Below are positions 6,761 to 15,315 of a DNA stretch of 34,652 nt, in pieces; position 1 is the first letter of the stretch, and every line of letters starts with the position of its first letter. Both the position numbers and the translations under genes were made by a program. The notes beneath the pieces are model-generated. The model was not told the DNA's origin and searched no databases. It saw only the letters and a list, made by a program, of their open reading frames with translations. Source of the stretch: Oscillospiraceae bacterium (lineage in GTDB: Bacteria; Bacillota; Clostridia; Oscillospirales; Acutalibacteraceae); assembly GCA_015066215.1 (NCBI GenBank), contig SVOU01000004.1:1-34652 (forward strand). The letters run 5' to 3'.

Positions 6761-8704
6761 TTACGCCTGTTGTTCGCGGGTGTAGTCCAAAAGACCGCCT
6801 GCGAGCAGCATATCGATCTGGCGTCCCGAGAAGGTGTGGCACAGCTCGATGGTCTGACCCGTGGTGCGGTTTTCCAGCACAACGGGCTCGCCCATCATCA
6901 AGCGGCGGCGCACGTCGGGCAGGCACAGCTCGTCGCCCAGCGTGAGTTTATCGTAATCCGCTTCGTTTTTGAAGGTGAGCGGCAAAATGCCTGCGTTGAT
7001 GAGGTTTGCCACGTGGATGCGGGCAAAGGATTTCACGATGACCGCTTTGATGCCCAGATACAAGGGGGCAAGTGCCGCGTGTTCACGCGAGCTGCCCTGA
7101 CCGTAGTTGGCACCGCCCACGATGATACCGTCGCCCTCGCGCTTGCAGCGCGCGGGGAACTCGGGATCACAGCGGACAAAGCAGTGCTCGGAAATGGCGG
7201 GAATATTCGAGCGCAGGGGCAAAATCTTGGCGCCTGCGGGCATAATGTGGTCGGTGGTGATATTGTCCTCGACCTTGAGCATCAGCTTGGCATTGATGGT
7301 ATCGGCAAGGGGGGCGGTCTTGGGGAAAGGCTTGATGTTGGGACCGCGCTCGATCACCACGCTGTCCGCTTCTTCCACAGGAGCGGGCAGCACGATCATA
7401 TTGTCGTTGAGCAGGAATTTTTCGGGCATTGTCACCACGGGAGCGTCGCCCAGTGTGCGCGGGTCGGTGAACACGCCCGTCAGCGCAGCGGCAGCCGCCG
7501 TTTCGGGGCTGACGAGATACACCTGTGCGTCAGCAGTACCCGAGCGGCCTTCAAAGTTGCGGTTAAAGGTACGCAGGGACACACCCGCGGAGTTGGGGGA
7601 TTGACCCATACCGATACAAGGACCGCAAGCACATTCGAGAATACGCGCACCCGCGGCGATCAGATCGGCCAGCGCACCGTTTTCGGCGAGCATATTATAT
7701 ACCTGCTTGGAGCCGGGGGCGATGGAGAGGCTCACGTCGGGATGGACGGTCTTGCCTTTGAGGATTGCCGCGACTTTGAGCATATCTTGCAGGGAGGAGT
7801 TGGTGCAGGAGCCAATGCAGCATTGATTGACGCGCATACCTGCCAACGCCGACACGGGTTTGACCGCATCGGGAGAGTGGGGGCAAGCCGCCAAGGGTTC
7901 AAGTGCAGACAGGTCGATGGTGATGACCTCATCGTACACCGCGTCCTCATCAGCTGCCAGCGCCACCCAGTCGGCCTCTCTGCCCTGCGCCGCCATAAAC
8001 TGACGGGTCACGTCGTCGGAGGGAAACACGGAAGTGGAAGCGCCCAGTTCCGCGCCCATATTGGTGATAGTGGCGCGTTCCGGCACGGACAAGGTCTTGA
8101 CGCCCTCGCCCGCGTATTCGACGATCTTGCCCACGCCACCCTTAACGGACATACGGCGCAGCACTTCGAGGATGACGTCCTTCGCCGCCACCCACGGGGA
8201 CAGCTTACCTGTCAGCTCGACCTTGACGATGCGGGGCATCGTGATGTAATACGTACCGCCGCCCATCGCGACTGCCACGTCCAGACCGCCCGCACCAAAC
8301 GCCAGCATACCGATACCGCCGCCCGTAGGGGTGTGGCTGTCGGAGCCGATCAGGGTTTTGCCGGGGATGCCGAAACGCTCCAGATGCACCTGATGGCAGA
8401 TGCCGTTGCCGGGGCGGGAAAAGTATAAGCCGTGCTTTTTGCACACGGTCTGGATATACCGATGGTCATCGGCGTTTTCAAAACCCGTTTGCAGGGTGTT
8501 GTGATCAATATACGCCACCGAGCGCTCGGTGCGCACACGCGGCACGCCCATGGCTTCAAATTCCAGATAAGCCATTGTGCCCGTAGCATCCTGCGTCAGT
8601 GTTTGGTCGATCCGCAGACCGATCTCCTGTCCCACGACCATTTCGCCGCAGACCAAGTGTGCGCGGATGAGCTTTTGTGCTAAAGTATCTCCCATAGTTG
8701 CCAT
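6761..8704 (-). CDS. acn: Aconitate hydratase
   Basis: It isomerises citrate and isocitrate via cis-aconitate with a 4Fe-4S cluster. The 647-residue protein has IGSDSHTPTGGGIGMLAFGAGGLD in the N-terminal half, cluster cysteines in QCCIGSCTNSS and CACGPCIGMG, and a C-terminal swivel domain with ANYGQGSSREHAAL. This length and order fit the shorter bacterial aconitase group seen in Clostridia, related to isopropylmalate isomerase; a homoaconitase or other family member cannot be excluded by eye. ATG at 8704 is chosen (AGAGAGG just upstream); ATG at 8695 is also possible. It is monocistronic with its own promoter. No citrate synthase or isocitrate dehydrogenase gene is nearby. Confidence 0.92.
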   Translation of the reverse strand: MATMGDTLAQKLIRAHLVCGEMVVGQEIGLRIDQTLTQDATGTMAYLEFEAMGVPRVRTERSVAYIDHNTLQTGFENADDHRYIQTVCKKHGLYFSRPGNGICHQVHLERFGIPGKTLIGSDSHTPTGGGIGMLAFGAGGLDVAVAMGGGTYYITMPRIVKVELTGKLSPWVAAKDVILEVLRRMSVKGGVGKIVEYAGEGVKTLSVPERATITNMGAELGASTSVFPSDDVTRQFMAAQGREADWVALAADEDAVYDEVITIDLSALEPLAACPHSPDAVKPVSALAGMRVNQCCIGSCTNSSLQDMLKVAAILKGKTVHPDVSLSIAPGSKQVYNMLAENGALADLIAAGARILECACGPCIGMGQSPNSAGVSLRTFNRNFEGRSGTADAQVYLVSPETAAAAALTGVFTDPRTLGDAPVVTMPEKFLLNDNMIVLPAPVEEADSVVIERGPNIKPFPKTAPLADTINAKLMLKVEDNITTDHIMPAGAKILPLRSNIPAISEHCFVRCDPEFPARCKREGDGIIVGGANYGQGSSREHAALAPLYLGIKAVIVKSFARIHVANLINAGILPLTFKNEADYDKLTLGDELCLPDVRRRLMMGEPVVLENRTTGQTIELCHTFSGRQIDMLLAGGLLDYTREQQA

Positions 8705-8728
8705 CGCCTCTCTTTTGGAATATCTCTC

Positions 8729-8757
8729 ATTATGCACGATTTTTCTCTTTTTGTCAA
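8729..8757 (-). promoter_or_regulatory. Sigma-A promoter of aconitase gene
   Basis: On the minus strand, TTGACA (8752-8757), a 17-nt spacer and CATAAT (8729-8734). Confidence 0.82.
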
Positions 8758-8765
8758 CCGTTGCC

Positions 8766-8794
8766 GCATATTTGCACGCGCGGCGGCATACACC
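8766..8794 (+). promoter_or_regulatory. Sigma-E-like (mother-cell) promoter of ymxH-like gene
   Basis: GCATATT (8766-8772), a 14-nt spacer and CATACACC (8787-8794) match the Bacillus sigma-E consensus (GHATATT, about 14 nt, CATACAHT) at 14 of 15 positions. The start codon is 25 nt downstream. Confidence 0.7.
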
Positions 8795-8818
8795 GAAAAC
8801 AGAGAGGAGTTGCGTAAT

Positions 8819-9121
8819 ATGGTCTGTCGCATTACCGAATTACATAATAAGGAAGTTATTGACCTCGACACAGGCAATCGGCTTGGCTGTGTGGACGACG
8901 TGGAGGTGGATTCGTGCAGCGCGTGTCTTTGCGCCATCGTGATACACGGGCGACCGCGCTTTTTGGGGCTGGGCGGTCACGAGCCCGACATCGTTATCCG
9001 CTGGGAAGATATTGCCGTGATCGGCGACGAAACGGTTTTGGTACATTTTCGCTGTCCGCCGACCCCCGTTTCCTGCAAGCGCAAGGGCGGAATTTTGAAA
9101 GAACTGTTCGGTCGGCGTTGA
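8819..9121 (+). CDS. YlmC/YmxH family sporulation protein (PRC-barrel)
   Basis: This 100-residue protein begins CRITELHNKEVIDLDTGNRLG and continues with RPRFLGLGGHEPDIVIRWEDI, the pattern of the PRC-barrel YlmC/YmxH family found in endospore formers. The molecular role is unknown. ATG at 8819 is chosen because GAGAGGAG lies 8-10 nt before it; the frame is open further upstream, but any upstream start would precede the promoter. The C-terminal 30 residues (cysteine and lysine rich) extend beyond the barrel. Its TGA stop forms part of the -35 box of the next promoter. The sigma-E-like promoter supports mother-cell expression. Confidence 0.85.
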   Translation: MVCRITELHNKEVIDLDTGNRLGCVDDVEVDSCSACLCAIVIHGRPRFLGLGGHEPDIVIRWEDIAVIGDETVLVHFRCPPTPVSCKRKGGILKELFGRR

Positions 9122-9146
9122 CACCAAGGCATTGCGGGTGTAAAAT
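9118..9146 (+). promoter_or_regulatory. Sigma-A promoter of mnmA, -35 overlapping a stop codon
   Basis: TTGACA (9118-9123), a 17-nt spacer and TAAAAT (9141-9146). The -35 contains the TGA stop (9119-9121) of the ymxH-like gene. Confidence 0.75.
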
Positions 9147-9179
9147 GCTTGTGTATATGCAAAAAAGGAGGTGCGGCTT

Positions 9180-10238
9180 TTGGCTAAGACCGTTGTGGTG
9201 GGTATGAGCGGCGGCGTAGACAGCTCGGTGGCGGCTTTGCTGTTAAAACAGCAGGGCTTTTCGGTCATCGGCGTGACGATGCGGCTTTTGGATAGCCGCA
9301 CCTTGCCGCCCGATAAAGATCCGCTGGCGGAGGCAAATGACGCCGCCACCGTTTGCGAGGTGCTGGGTATTCCCCACCGCGTACCCGATTTCACCGAGCC
9401 GTTTCGGCGGCAGGTGGTGGATATTTTCGCGGCGGAATATGCCGCGGGGCGCACCCCCAACCCCTGCATTTTGTGCAACCGCGCGCTCAAATTCGGCGCG
9501 ATGTGGGAATATGCCAAGGCTATCGGCGCGGACTATATCGCCACGGGGCATTACGCACACGTCATACAGGACGACACAAGCGGGCGGTGGCAGTTGTGTT
9601 GCGGCGACAGCGCCAAAGATCAAAGCTATATGCTTTATTCGCTCACGCAAGAGCAGCTCGCGCACACGCTGTTTCCGCTGTGCGGTATGGACAAGGCGCA
9701 GGTGCGCGCGCTGGCGGCGGAATATCGGTTGCCCGTCGCCAACAAGGGCGACAGTATGGACATCTGCTTTGTCCCCGACGGCGACCACGCGGCGTTTTTG
9801 CGCCGCTACACGGGGCGCACGATGCCTGCGGGCGATTTCGTTGACGAAAACGGCACCGTTTTGGGGCAACACGCGGGACTTGACCGCTACACCGTCGGTC
9901 AGCGCAAGGGGCTCGGCATTGCGCTGGGACAACCGATGTACGTCGTGCGTCTTGACGCCGCCGCCAATCAGGTGGTGCTGGGCGTTGAGGGGCGGCAATA
10001 TGCCGACGCGCTGGTCGCCGAGCAGTTAAACTTCGTATCCATTCCGCCCCCCACGGCACCGCTTACGGTCACCGCGCGTATTCGCTATCAGGCGAAGCCT
10101 GCGGCGGCGACGGTGACAATACAGGCTGACGGCACCGCTTTGGTGGCATTTGAACAACCGCAGCGCGCGGTGGCACCGGGACAGGCGGTCGTATTTTACG
10201 ACGGTGACCTGCTGCTTGGCGGCGGCACTATCCGTTGA
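9180..10238 (+). CDS. mnmA: tRNA-specific 2-thiouridylase MnmA
   Basis: It thiolates U34 of tRNA-Lys, Glu and Gln, using ATP to activate the base and a persulfide sulfur carried in from a cysteine desulfurase. The 352 residues have the PP-loop SGGVDSS at 10-16, NPCILCNRALKFG with the catalytic C99, GHYAH, KDQSYMLYSL and MDICFVPDGD with the second catalytic C196, then YTVGQRKGLGIALG in the C-terminal domain. The start is taken as TTG at 9180, 9 nt after AAAGGAGG; the GTG at 9171 abuts the binding site. The azlC gene follows directly on the same strand. Confidence 0.96.
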   Translation: MAKTVVVGMSGGVDSSVAALLLKQQGFSVIGVTMRLLDSRTLPPDKDPLAEANDAATVCEVLGIPHRVPDFTEPFRRQVVDIFAAEYAAGRTPNPCILCNRALKFGAMWEYAKAIGADYIATGHYAHVIQDDTSGRWQLCCGDSAKDQSYMLYSLTQEQLAHTLFPLCGMDKAQVRALAAEYRLPVANKGDSMDICFVPDGDHAAFLRRYTGRTMPAGDFVDENGTVLGQHAGLDRYTVGQRKGLGIALGQPMYVVRLDAAANQVVLGVEGRQYADALVAEQLNFVSIPPPTAPLTVTARIRYQAKPAAATVTIQADGTALVAFEQPQRAVAPGQAVVFYDGDLLLGGGTIR

Positions 10239-10288
10239 CGGAAAATCCAGAAAAAGGACGGCGAAAAAGCGGCTTCCCGCTTAAAAAT

Positions 10289-11011
10289 ATGAAGCACAAC
10301 TCTTTCAAAAAAGGACTGGTGGACGGTCTGCCTATCGGCATCGGCTATCTGTCCGTTTCCTTTGCCTTTGGCATATTTGCCATTGCCAACGGGCTGGCTA
10401 TCCCCGAAACGCTGCTCATCTCGATGACCAACGTCACTTCGGCGGGACAGCTGGCGGCAGTCCCCATCATCGCGGGCGGCGGTCTGCTCAGCGAGCTGGT
10501 GGTGTCACAGATCATCATCAACCTGCGCTATGCGCTGATGTCGGTATCTCTGTCGCAAAAGCTGGGGCCGTCGGTGCGGCTGTTTGACCGCTTTCTCATC
10601 AGCTTTGTCAACACCGACGAGGTGTTTGCGGTGGCGTCCGCACAAAGCGGCACCGTCGGGCGCGGCTATATGTACGGGCTTATCACCACGCCCTATCTCG
10701 GTTGGAGCTTGGGTACGCTGCTCGGCGCGGTGGCGGGCGATATTTTGCCCGAAATTATCACCGCCGCCTTGGGGCTGGCGATTTACGGTATGTTTATCGC
10801 CATCGTGATGCCCGGTGTGCGCTCGCACCGCGCAACGGCGTTCTGCGTCGGCGTGGCGGCGGCTTTGAGCGTGGCGTTTTACTATCTGCCCGTCCTGCGG
10901 GATATCCCCGATGGATTTGTCATCATCATCTGCGCCGTTGCCGCCGCTTTGCTGTGCGCGGCGGTCGCGCCCATTGAGGTGACCGAGGAAGGGGGCGCAG
11001 ACAATGCCTGA
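10289..11011 (+). CDS. azlC: AzlC family amino-acid exporter, large subunit
   Basis: This 240-residue integral membrane protein has the family start KKGLVDGLPIGIGYLSVSFAFGI, followed by about seven membrane spans. AzlC works with the small AzlD subunit to export branched-chain amino acids or analogues in Bacillus; the substrate here is not shown. ATG at 10289 matches where family members normally begin, but I see no good ribosome binding site, so translation may be coupled to mnmA. An upstream TTG at 10235 overlapping the mnmA stop would add 18 polar residues. It overlaps azlD by 8 nt. Confidence 0.88.
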   Translation: MKHNSFKKGLVDGLPIGIGYLSVSFAFGIFAIANGLAIPETLLISMTNVTSAGQLAAVPIIAGGGLLSELVVSQIIINLRYALMSVSLSQKLGPSVRLFDRFLISFVNTDEVFAVASAQSGTVGRGYMYGLITTPYLGWSLGTLLGAVAGDILPEIITAALGLAIYGMFIAIVMPGVRSHRATAFCVGVAAALSVAFYYLPVLRDIPDGFVIIICAVAAALLCAAVAPIEVTEEGGADNA

Positions 11012-11327
11012 ATACGGCTTTTTCGTCTATCTGGCGGTGTGTGCGGGTGTGACCTATCTCATCCGTATGCTCCCCTTGGTGCTGGTGCGCAAAAAAATCA
11101 AAAACCGCTTTGTTTTATCTTTCCTTTACTATATTCCCTTTGCGGTGCTGACCGTGATGACCGTCCCTGCCTGTTTTTATGCCACGGGCAATATCTGGTC
11201 GGCTATAGCGGGCGTGGCTGTTGCGCTGTTTGTCGCGTGGAAGGGCAAGGGTCTGCCCGTGGTGGCGGCTTGCGCCTGCGTGGGTGCGTTGGCGGTAGAA
11301 GTTCTGTGTCGATACGTGTTGGTTTAA
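11004..11327 (+). CDS. azlD: AzlD family amino-acid exporter, small subunit
   Basis: This 107-residue protein has about four membrane segments and the AzlD-type start YLAVCAGVTYLIRMLPLVLVRKKI. Its ATG lies within the last codons of azlC (8-nt overlap), a usual sign of translational coupling between two subunits of one complex. No hairpin terminator is visible after it; the next 133 nt are AT-rich with no clear small gene. Confidence 0.9.
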   Translation: MPEYGFFVYLAVCAGVTYLIRMLPLVLVRKKIKNRFVLSFLYYIPFAVLTVMTVPACFYATGNIWSAIAGVAVALFVAWKGKGLPVVAACACVGALAVEVLCRYVLV

Positions 11328-11460
11328 GGCGAAAAATTATTTCGTTTTGTATACACATTGTTCATAATTTTCTGCTATTATTTTCCTATACTGAAATTGG
11401 ACTAAAAAACACCACGCTGTGTGCGCTGTTCGTTCGCACGGCAGGAAAGTGGGTATCTGT

Positions 11461-14400
11461 ATGTTAAAACTGGAAAATATCGTCAAAACCTATGCGCTGG
11501 GCGACACCGAGGTGCACGCGCTCAAAGGCGTGAGCCTGCAATTTCGCCGCAACGAGTTCGTGTCGGTGCTGGGCCCTTCGGGCTGCGGCAAAACGACGCT
11601 GCTCAACATTGTCGGTGGTCTTGACCGCTACACCAGCGGCGACCTGTCCGTAAACGGCGTGTCCACCAAAAAGTTCACGGACGGTGACTGGGACGCCTAT
11701 CGCAACCATTCCATCGGCTTTGTGTTCCAAAGCTACAACCTCATCCCCCACCAGACGGTGCTGGCAAACGTGGAATTGGCACTAACACTGTCGGGCGTGT
11801 CCAAAGCAGAGCGCACCCGCCGTGCAAAGGAAGTGCTCGAGCGCGTCGGTTTGGGCGATCAGCTCAAGAAAAAGCCCAATCAGATGTCGGGCGGTCAGAT
11901 GCAACGCGTGGCGATTGCCCGTGCGCTCATCAACAACCCTGAGATCTTGTTGGCGGACGAGCCTACCGGTGCGTTGGATTCGACGACCAGTGAGCAGATC
12001 ATGGACCTTTTGCGCGAGATCGCCAAGGACAAGCTGGTCATTATGGTCACCCACAACCCCGAGTTGGCGGAGCAATACTCCACCCGCATCATCCGCCTGT
12101 TGGACGGCGAGGTACAAAACGACAGCAACCCCTATGACGGTGAAGAGGTCGTTACTCCTGCGGCTGTTGACGACAAGGTCGCACGCCGCGCCGCCAAAAA
12201 GGCACGTAAAAAGCGCTCGATGTCTTATTTTACCGCCATTTCTTTGAGTCTTAACAACCTGATGACCAAAAAAGGGCGCACGATTTTGACCTCGTTTGCG
12301 GGCAGCATCGGTATCATCGGCATCGCGCTGATCTTGTCCCTGTCCACGGGCATCAACGCCTATATCAATCAGGTGCAAGAGGACACCCTTTCGTCCTACC
12401 CCATCTCGTTGCAGGCGGAGAGTGTCGATATGTCTGCGCTGATGCTCACGTTGATGGGCAATAACGCCGAAAAGGAAGAAAATGCCCACCCGCTCGACAA
12501 GGTCTACGGCAGCCAGATCACCTATGAGATGTGGAACGACCTCAACTCGGCGGAAACCACCCTCAACAACCTCAAGGATTTCAAGGTGTGGCTGGAAAGC
12601 GAAAACTGCCCGCTCACAGCCTACACCAGCGCGATACAGTATCAATACGCCGTCAAGCCTTCGATCTACACCAAAGATAAAAACGGCAAGATCGTCAAGT
12701 CGGACGTTGAACAGCTGATGCAAGAGCTGATGAAATCGATGTACGGCGGCGTCGGTAGCGTCACCTCATCGTCAATGTATCAGACCGCTTTTTCCAACAT
12801 CTCGGTCTGGCAGGAGATGCTCGCGGGTAAAAACGGTGAGCCTGTCAGCGACCTGGTCAAGGGACAATATGACGTGTTGGCGGGCAAATGGCCCGAAAGC
12901 TATAACGAGATCGTGCTGATCGTGGACAAAAACAACGAGATCAGTGACCTTGTGATGTATGCGCTGGGTCTGGAAACTGCCGAGCACATGGAAGAGATCA
13001 TGCAGGCGGCAATCAATCAGCAGGAAATTGACACTTCCAATCAGTTGGCGTTTGGCTACGACGAGATCCTGGCGATGGAGTTCAAGATGCTGCTGGAAGC
13101 GGACACCTACCAAAAGAACGCCGACGGCAGCTACACCGACCTGACCGCCACAGAGGCGGGGTTGGATATTCTTTACAACGGCTCGGACAAGGCGGTCAAG
13201 CTGCGCGTGGTGGGTATTTTGCGCCAGAACGCCGACGCTGCGGCAGGTATGCTGGGCGGCGGCATCGGCTACACCGCCGCGCTGACCGACTATATGATCG
13301 ATAAAACGATGGCGTCTGATCTGATCGCCGCACAGCTCGCCGACAAAACGGTGGACGTGCTCACGGGCAAGCCGTTTAAGCCCGCACAGGTGCCGACCCT
13401 CACCGACGCCGAAAAAACGCAGGCGGTCAAGGAGCATATTGCCAAGCTGACCACCGCCGAAAAGGCCACCCTCTACGCCGCCGTGATGGCCACCCCTTCG
13501 GAAGCCTATCTCTCCGCCAAGGTGACGGAATATCTGGGCAACACCGACCGCGCCGCGCTGGAGCAGATGATCATTCAGTCTTACAGCCAGCAAGCGGGTG
13601 TGACCGACACCTCGACGATTGAAAAATATATCGGCGAGATGGAGGACGAAACTCTGTTTTCCTATGCCGCACAGATGGTGCGGCAGGTGGTCACCGAGCA
13701 ATACGCCGCCGCTGTGCAAGCACAGCTTGGCGGTTTGTCGGGCGAACAGTTGGCGATGATGCTCGACGGCGCGGTGGCAAGTGACACCTTCACCGCTGAG
13801 CAATATGCGGCGATCTACGAAAACCACGTTCCCTCCCCCTATTCCGACAGCACCTATGAGGATACGCTGACCGCTTTGGGTCACGTGGACAAATCCTCTC
13901 CTGCTGTCATTCAGTTGTTTGCTTCCAGCTTTGAAAACAAGGATATGATCGCCGAGGCGATCGCTGATTATAACGTGGGCAAGCATGAGGACGATCAGAT
14001 CACCTACACCGACTACGTGGCCCTGCTGATGTCCTCCATCACCACCATCATTAACGCTATCTCCTACGTGCTGATCGCTTTCGTGGCTATCTCGCTGGTG
14101 GTATCCTCCATTATGATCGGTATCATCACCTATATCTCGGTGCTGGAACGCACCCGCGAGATCGGTATTCTGCGTGCGATCGGCGCGTCCAAGCGCGACG
14201 TGTCCCGCGTATTCAACGCAGAAACGCTGCTGGTCGGCTTGGTGGCAGGACTTATGGGTATCGGCATCACGCTGCTGCTCATCATCCCCATCAATATCAT
14301 CATCCGCGCCTTGACCGAGATCTCCACCCTTGGTGCTTCGTTGCCGCCGGTGGGTGCCGCCGTTCTGGTGGGCGTCAGCGTGGTGATGACGATGGTCGCG

Positions 14401-14463
14401 GGTCTGATTCCCGCCCGCGTTGCAGCGCGCAAAGATCCCGTCGAAGCCTTGCGCAGCGAATAA
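11461..14463 (+). CDS. ABC transporter ATPase-permease fusion with large extracytoplasmic domain
   Basis: In this 1000-residue fusion an N-terminal MacB/LolD-type ATPase (about 1-230) has Walker A GPSGCGKT at 38-45, the signature MSGGQMQR (Met for the usual Leu), Walker B ILLADEPTGALD and the switch MVTHNP. A basic linker leads to a membrane segment at about 277-297, then about 560 residues predicted outside the membrane, then three spans near 865-890, 921-947 and 963-988 carrying the FtsX/MacB-like ERTREIGILRAIGASKRDV. Such proteins act as mechanotransmission or export machines, not importers; the substrate is unknown. ATG at 11461 is preferred to the upstream in-frame ATG because it starts exactly at the ATPase domain, with AGGAAAG upstream. 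There is no adjacent two-component system or partner. Confidence 0.9.
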   Translation: MLKLENIVKTYALGDTEVHALKGVSLQFRRNEFVSVLGPSGCGKTTLLNIVGGLDRYTSGDLSVNGVSTKKFTDGDWDAYRNHSIGFVFQSYNLIPHQTVLANVELALTLSGVSKAERTRRAKEVLERVGLGDQLKKKPNQMSGGQMQRVAIARALINNPEILLADEPTGALDSTTSEQIMDLLREIAKDKLVIMVTHNPELAEQYSTRIIRLLDGEVQNDSNPYDGEEVVTPAAVDDKVARRAAKKARKKRSMSYFTAISLSLNNLMTKKGRTILTSFAGSIGIIGIALILSLSTGINAYINQVQEDTLSSYPISLQAESVDMSALMLTLMGNNAEKEENAHPLDKVYGSQITYEMWNDLNSAETTLNNLKDFKVWLESENCPLTAYTSAIQYQYAVKPSIYTKDKNGKIVKSDVEQLMQELMKSMYGGVGSVTSSSMYQTAFSNISVWQEMLAGKNGEPVSDLVKGQYDVLAGKWPESYNEIVLIVDKNNEISDLVMYALGLETAEHMEEIMQAAINQQEIDTSNQLAFGYDEILAMEFKMLLEADTYQKNADGSYTDLTATEAGLDILYNGSDKAVKLRVVGILRQNADAAAGMLGGGIGYTAALTDYMIDKTMASDLIAAQLADKTVDVLTGKPFKPAQVPTLTDAEKTQAVKEHIAKLTTAEKATLYAAVMATPSEAYLSAKVTEYLGNTDRAALEQMIIQSYSQQAGVTDTSTIEKYIGEMEDETLFSYAAQMVRQVVTEQYAAAVQAQLGGLSGEQLAMMLDGAVASDTFTAEQYAAIYENHVPSPYSDSTYEDTLTALGHVDKSSPAVIQLFASSFENKDMIAEAIADYNVGKHEDDQITYTDYVALLMSSITTIINAISYVLIAFVAISLVVSSIMIGIITYISVLERTREIGILRAIGASKRDVSRVFNAETLLVGLVAGLMGIGITLLLIIPINIIIRALTEISTLGASLPPVGAAVLVGVSVVMTMVAGLIPARVAARKDPVEALRSE

Positions 14464-14474
14464 TATACGCTCAC

Positions 14475-14509
14475 AAAAAGACCGCTTGCCCAATGCAAGC
14501 GGTCTTTTT
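14475..14509. terminator. Bidirectional terminator between ABC fusion and sigK
   Basis: A 15-bp perfect stem (14475-14489 with 14495-14509) closes a 5-nt loop, with A and T runs at the base. The sigK stop codon abuts it. Confidence 0.92.
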
Positions 14510-15223
14510 TCAGTCGTCGATAGGTTTGCGGGGACGGTCACCCTGTTCATAGCGGCAGCGCAGTTTTGACAGCGCTTTGGTTTCGATGCGGGATACGTAA
14601 GAGCGCGAAATACCGTAAAGCTTTGCCACCTCGCGCTGGGTCATCCCCTCTCCCACCAAGCCGTAGCGGCGTTCCAATATTTCCCGCTCACGTGCGGTCA
14701 GGCACTCCTGCATATACCGTTTGAGCCGTGCCGCATTCCACTTGGTCGCGGTGTCCTCCTCCAGCGAGTCCTCCCCCACCAGCACGTCCAGCAGCGTTAA
14801 AGGATTTCCCTCCTTATCCACGTCAATAGGCTCGGACATCGACATCTCTTGCTGGGTGCGCTTGCTCGCCCGAAAATACATCAGGATCTCGTTTTCAATA
14901 CAACGGGCGGCGTAGGTCGCGAGCCGCGTACCTTTGGTATAGTCAAAGGTTGCCACCGCTTTCATCAGTCCTATGGTACCGATGGAAATAAGATCTTCCT
15001 GCTCTCGCGCCGTGCCGTAATATTTGCGCACTACGTGCGCCACCAGCCGCAAATTATGCTCCACCAGCCTGTCACGCGCTTTCAAATCGCCGCCCTCGCG
15101 GTACGCCACCCACGCCTCCATCTCTTGCTGTGCCGTCAGCGGTTTGGGGAATGCGCCCGTCTGCACCACGTGCAGTGCCATATACCATATTTGCGACAAG
15201 GCTTGCAGCCATTGTAATAACAA
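14510..15223 (-). CDS. sigK: Sporulation sigma factor SigK with pro-sequence
   Basis: This 237-residue late mother-cell sigma factor has region 2 motifs (EHNLRLVAHVVRKYYG, ISIGTIGLMKAVATFD, LATYAARCIENEILMYFR) and region 4 with LTAREREILERRYGL and a helix-turn-helix (TQREVAKLYGISRSYVSRIE). The first 20 residues are hydrophobic and precede GAFPKPL, matching the pro-sequence removed from pro-sigma-K by the SpoIVFB-type protease. The start is TTG at 15223, 6 nt after AAAGGAGGG. The gene is continuous, with no skin-type insertion. Upstream is the terminator of the pseudokinase gene. A weak sigma-E-like match (GCAGTTT, 14 nt, CATAGGTT) overlaps that terminator, but its promoter is unresolved. Confidence 0.94.
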   Translation of the reverse strand: MLLQWLQALSQIWYMALHVVQTGAFPKPLTAQQEMEAWVAYREGGDLKARDRLVEHNLRLVAHVVRKYYGTAREQEDLISIGTIGLMKAVATFDYTKGTRLATYAARCIENEILMYFRASKRTQQEMSMSEPIDVDKEGNPLTLLDVLVGEDSLEEDTATKWNAARLKRYMQECLTAREREILERRYGLVGEGMTQREVAKLYGISRSYVSRIETKALSKLRCRYEQGDRPRKPIDD

Positions 15224-15263
15224 TACACTCCCTCCTTTCTACACAACCTATGCATAAACAGAC

Positions 15264-15300
15264 AAAAAACTGCCCGTCCCCCAAAATAGGGACGGGCAGT
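15264..15300 (-). terminator. Terminator of pseudokinase gene
   Basis: On the minus strand a 12-bp perfect GC-rich stem (15269-15280 with 15289-15300) closes an 8-nt loop and is followed by a T-run. It separates the pseudokinase operon from sigK. Confidence 0.88.
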
Positions 15301-15315
15301 TCGTTTTTGGTGATA

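Noticed and set aside
9132-9159. TTGCGG, 16 nt, TATATG as the mnmA promoter
   Set aside because: Transcription would start inside the ribosome binding site; TTGACA, 17 nt, TAAAAT just upstream is a better match and leaves the site intact.
10235-10257. TTGACG at the mnmA stop as a promoter for azlC
   Set aside because: No -10-like hexamer follows at 16-18 nt (the sequence there is ACGGCG), so this is not counted with the three stop-codon promoters.
11358-11392. Promoter before the ABC fusion (TATACT at 11387)
   Set aside because: The -10 is good, but no -35 lies at 16-18 nt (TTGTTC is 23 nt away), so it was not listed as a feature.
14510-15223. Skin-type prophage interruption of sigK
   Set aside because: The reading frame is continuous from the pro-sequence to region 4.
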